A stretch of 20,933 nucleotides of DNA from positions 1 through 20,933 of the IMG/VR virus record IMGVR_UViG_3300024277_000014; one strand, 5' to 3'. Every line of letters starts with the position of its first letter. Position 1 is the first letter of the stretch. The stretch comes from a virus. The notes below the pieces were generated by a model. That model saw only the letters and a program-made list of their open reading frames with translations. It was not told the DNA's origin and did no database searches. This document shows positions 19,726 through 20,933 of the stretch, piece after piece. Position numbers and translations under genes: made by a program.

Positions 19726-19928
19726 GCAAGCCCGCTATCAGCAAGAACCTGTGGGCGCCGGTTCACACGCCAGCACGCGGCAATCCGTGGATCAACTGGC
19801 GGTGTGTCCGCACTACTCGCAAGGCCAGCAGAGAGGCGCTGCTTGAAGGCATCGGTCCGGATTACCACAAGAAGCACCTTGATGGCGTCCGCTTCGCCCG
19901 CGTGACCATCACTGAGGACACACCATGA
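19722..19928 (+). CDS. small basic accessory protein
   Basis: A 68-residue protein, start MSKPAISKNLWAPVHTPARG, with many basic and aromatic residues and no membrane segment. ATGA overlaps join it to both neighbours. No family recognised. Confidence 0.58.
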   Translation: MSKPAISKNLWAPVHTPARGNPWINWRCVRTTRKASREALLEGIGPDYHKKHLDGVRFARVTITEDTP

Positions 19929-20062
19929 CCCGCACCGGCTGGGACAAAGGCTTGTGCCAGGACTATGACCGAGGACTTGCGCTGTGGTTTGCAAGCCGCC
20001 TCGATGCACGACACACGATCCGCCGCTGGTTCGGCGACCAAAGGAAGAAGGACACACCATGA
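19925..20062 (+). CDS. 45-residue accessory protein
   Basis: The ORF reads MTRTGWDKGLCQDYDRGLAL, then WFASRLDARHTIRRWFGDQR. It is charged and aromatic, probably a helical hairpin. Both ends are ATGA overlaps (19925 and 20059), which supports it as a real gene despite its length. No family recognised. Confidence 0.58.
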   Translation: MTRTGWDKGLCQDYDRGLALWFASRLDARHTIRRWFGDQRKKDTP

Positions 20063-20933
20063 CCGAACAACTGAATCTGTGGAAGGCAGCACTTGAAGTC
20101 GCCTTCGATCAAACCTGCTCGGTTGGGCGCCCGAAGGACTGGAAGCTCATCAAGGATGCGCTTGCCTCGGTCAACGCCGCCCTCACCCATCCCGCCCAGC
20201 AACTTGTTGCGGAACTCGCAGAGGGTGGGGATGCTTCGGCGGAAGTCCTGCATGATGATCGGCTTGGCTGCAAAGCGGGCCAGCTTTTTCAAGACCTTCC
20301 CATTGGCACCAAGCTCTACACCGCCCCGCCCGCCAGCCAGGAGCAGCACGCCCGCGACAGCGCCGAGCTGCGCCGACTGTGCCAGGCGCGTGACGATGAA
20401 GCCAAGGCCCGCAAGGCCGCGCAGGAGCAGCTTTACGCCGAGCGCGAGCGACACACTGCCGAGGTAAAGAAGCTGCAAGCGGAGATTGGGCGACTCAAGG
20501 CCAGCCAGGAGCAGGCGCAGCAGCCCAGTGAACCAAACTGCGACCGTAGTGCATGCGGCGATTTCTCGCCAGGGCCTTGCGATCACCCTGACTGCCACGC
20601 GCTGAGAAAGCAGCAGCCCAGCGGCGTGGAGGTGGTGGACTTCGAGGCTGCGTGCATTGGGTATGCACGCCTAGATGGTGATGAATACAAGCTGGCAAGC
20701 ATGCGCCGATCACCTTTGATGGCTGATGGGCAGTTGCACCCGATCTATGCGTTCCCGGATGAGCTTGTTGAACGGCACCACCAGCAATTGCAAAGCTTCG
20801 CCACCCCCAAGCCGGAGCCGATGACGCGAGCCAGCACGCAAGACATCAATGCCTCACGCGCTGGGGTTGACAACGACCCCGACGAGCTGCCGGAACCGTG
20901 GTCATACAGGATGGGGTGGCGCGACTCGGAAAC
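20059..20933 (+). CDS. coiled-coil accessory protein, partial (runs off right edge)
   Basis: Open for 291 codons to the window edge. Residues about 65-92 hold the LPIGTKLYTAPP motif, which recurs in phage accessory proteins. Residues about 96-155 form a long charged coiled coil (ELRRLCQARDDEAKARKAAQ and following). Then a cysteine cluster appears: Cys161, Cys166, Cys174, Cys179, possibly a zinc site. Residues 190-291 are a mixed domain of unknown type. It is ATGA-coupled to the previous gene. Function unknown; the true C-terminus lies beyond the window. Confidence 0.7.
   Translation, partial: MTEQLNLWKAALEVAFDQTCSVGRPKDWKLIKDALASVNAALTHPAQQLVAELAEGGDASAEVLHDDRLGCKAGQLFQDLPIGTKLYTAPPASQEQHARDSAELRRLCQARDDEAKARKAAQEQLYAERERHTAEVKKLQAEIGRLKASQEQAQQPSEPNCDRSACGDFSPGPCDHPDCHALRKQQPSGVEVVDFEAACIGYARLDGDEYKLASMRRSPLMADGQLHPIYAFPDELVERHHQQLQSFATPKPEPMTRASTQDINASRAGVDNDPDELPEPWSYRMGWRDSE

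Noticed and set aside
1-20933. Diversity-generating retroelement, as in phage BPP-1
   Set aside because: Although some genes resemble BPP-1, I found no reverse transcriptase and no pair of template and variable repeats in this window.

Overview
This window is a high-GC stretch of a temperate phage or prophage, probably of a beta-proteobacterium (Burkholderiales-like). That host guess rests on base composition, codon use and the resemblance of several gene families to podophages such as BPP-1 and Bcep22; no host gene is present. It is mosaic. The virion genes are built on the T7 plan (portal, scaffold, capsid, adaptor, nozzle), while the control region is laid out like the lambda immunity region. 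Both window edges cut through genes. No integrase, terminase, lysis gene, tRNA or CRISPR array is visible.

Left part (1-9921, all minus strand), read in transcription order from right to left: a helix-turn-helix protein in late-regulator position, two small helical proteins, the portal, an unexpected 581-residue tail-fibre-like SGNH esterase, a Bbp19-like small protein, the scaffold, a hairpin-rich gap with a terminator, the major capsid protein, a probable decoration protein, a very clear terminator with a TTCG loop, the gp11-like adaptor, and a gp12-like nozzle protein that is open to the window edge. The nozzle frame has no visible stop over 670 codons.

Middle (9957-13885, minus strand) is the early replication operon, transcribed away from the cro promoter: cro-like gene, an uncertain interval with tandem repeats and opposing small ORFs, a second HTH protein in cII position, a degenerate HNH protein, a DUF1376/DnaT-like initiator, a DnaC-type helicase loader, a small helical protein, a CCHC zinc-knuckle protein, a RusA resolvase and a 42-residue membrane protein. 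Most joints are ATGA stop-start overlaps. The linker of the initiator gene carries iterons beside an A+T-rich stretch, the same arrangement as lambda ori inside gene O.

The switch (13886-15118): three 16-bp operators (consensus TCGCAA-N4-TTGCGA) lie between cro and the divergent repressor gene. The repressor is followed by two small membrane proteins, a terminator, then three more operators around a TTGACA promoter. This reproduces lambda OR-cI-rexA-rexB-terminator-OL-PL, with the two membrane proteins in rex position.

Right part (15118-20933, plus strand) is the PL-type early operon: small unknown proteins, a PD-(D/E)XK exonuclease of the RecE C-terminal/DUF3799 type, an unrecognised partner in the position where lambda has Bet, then a string of short accessory genes including a DUF551 protein and a coiled-coil protein cut by the right edge.
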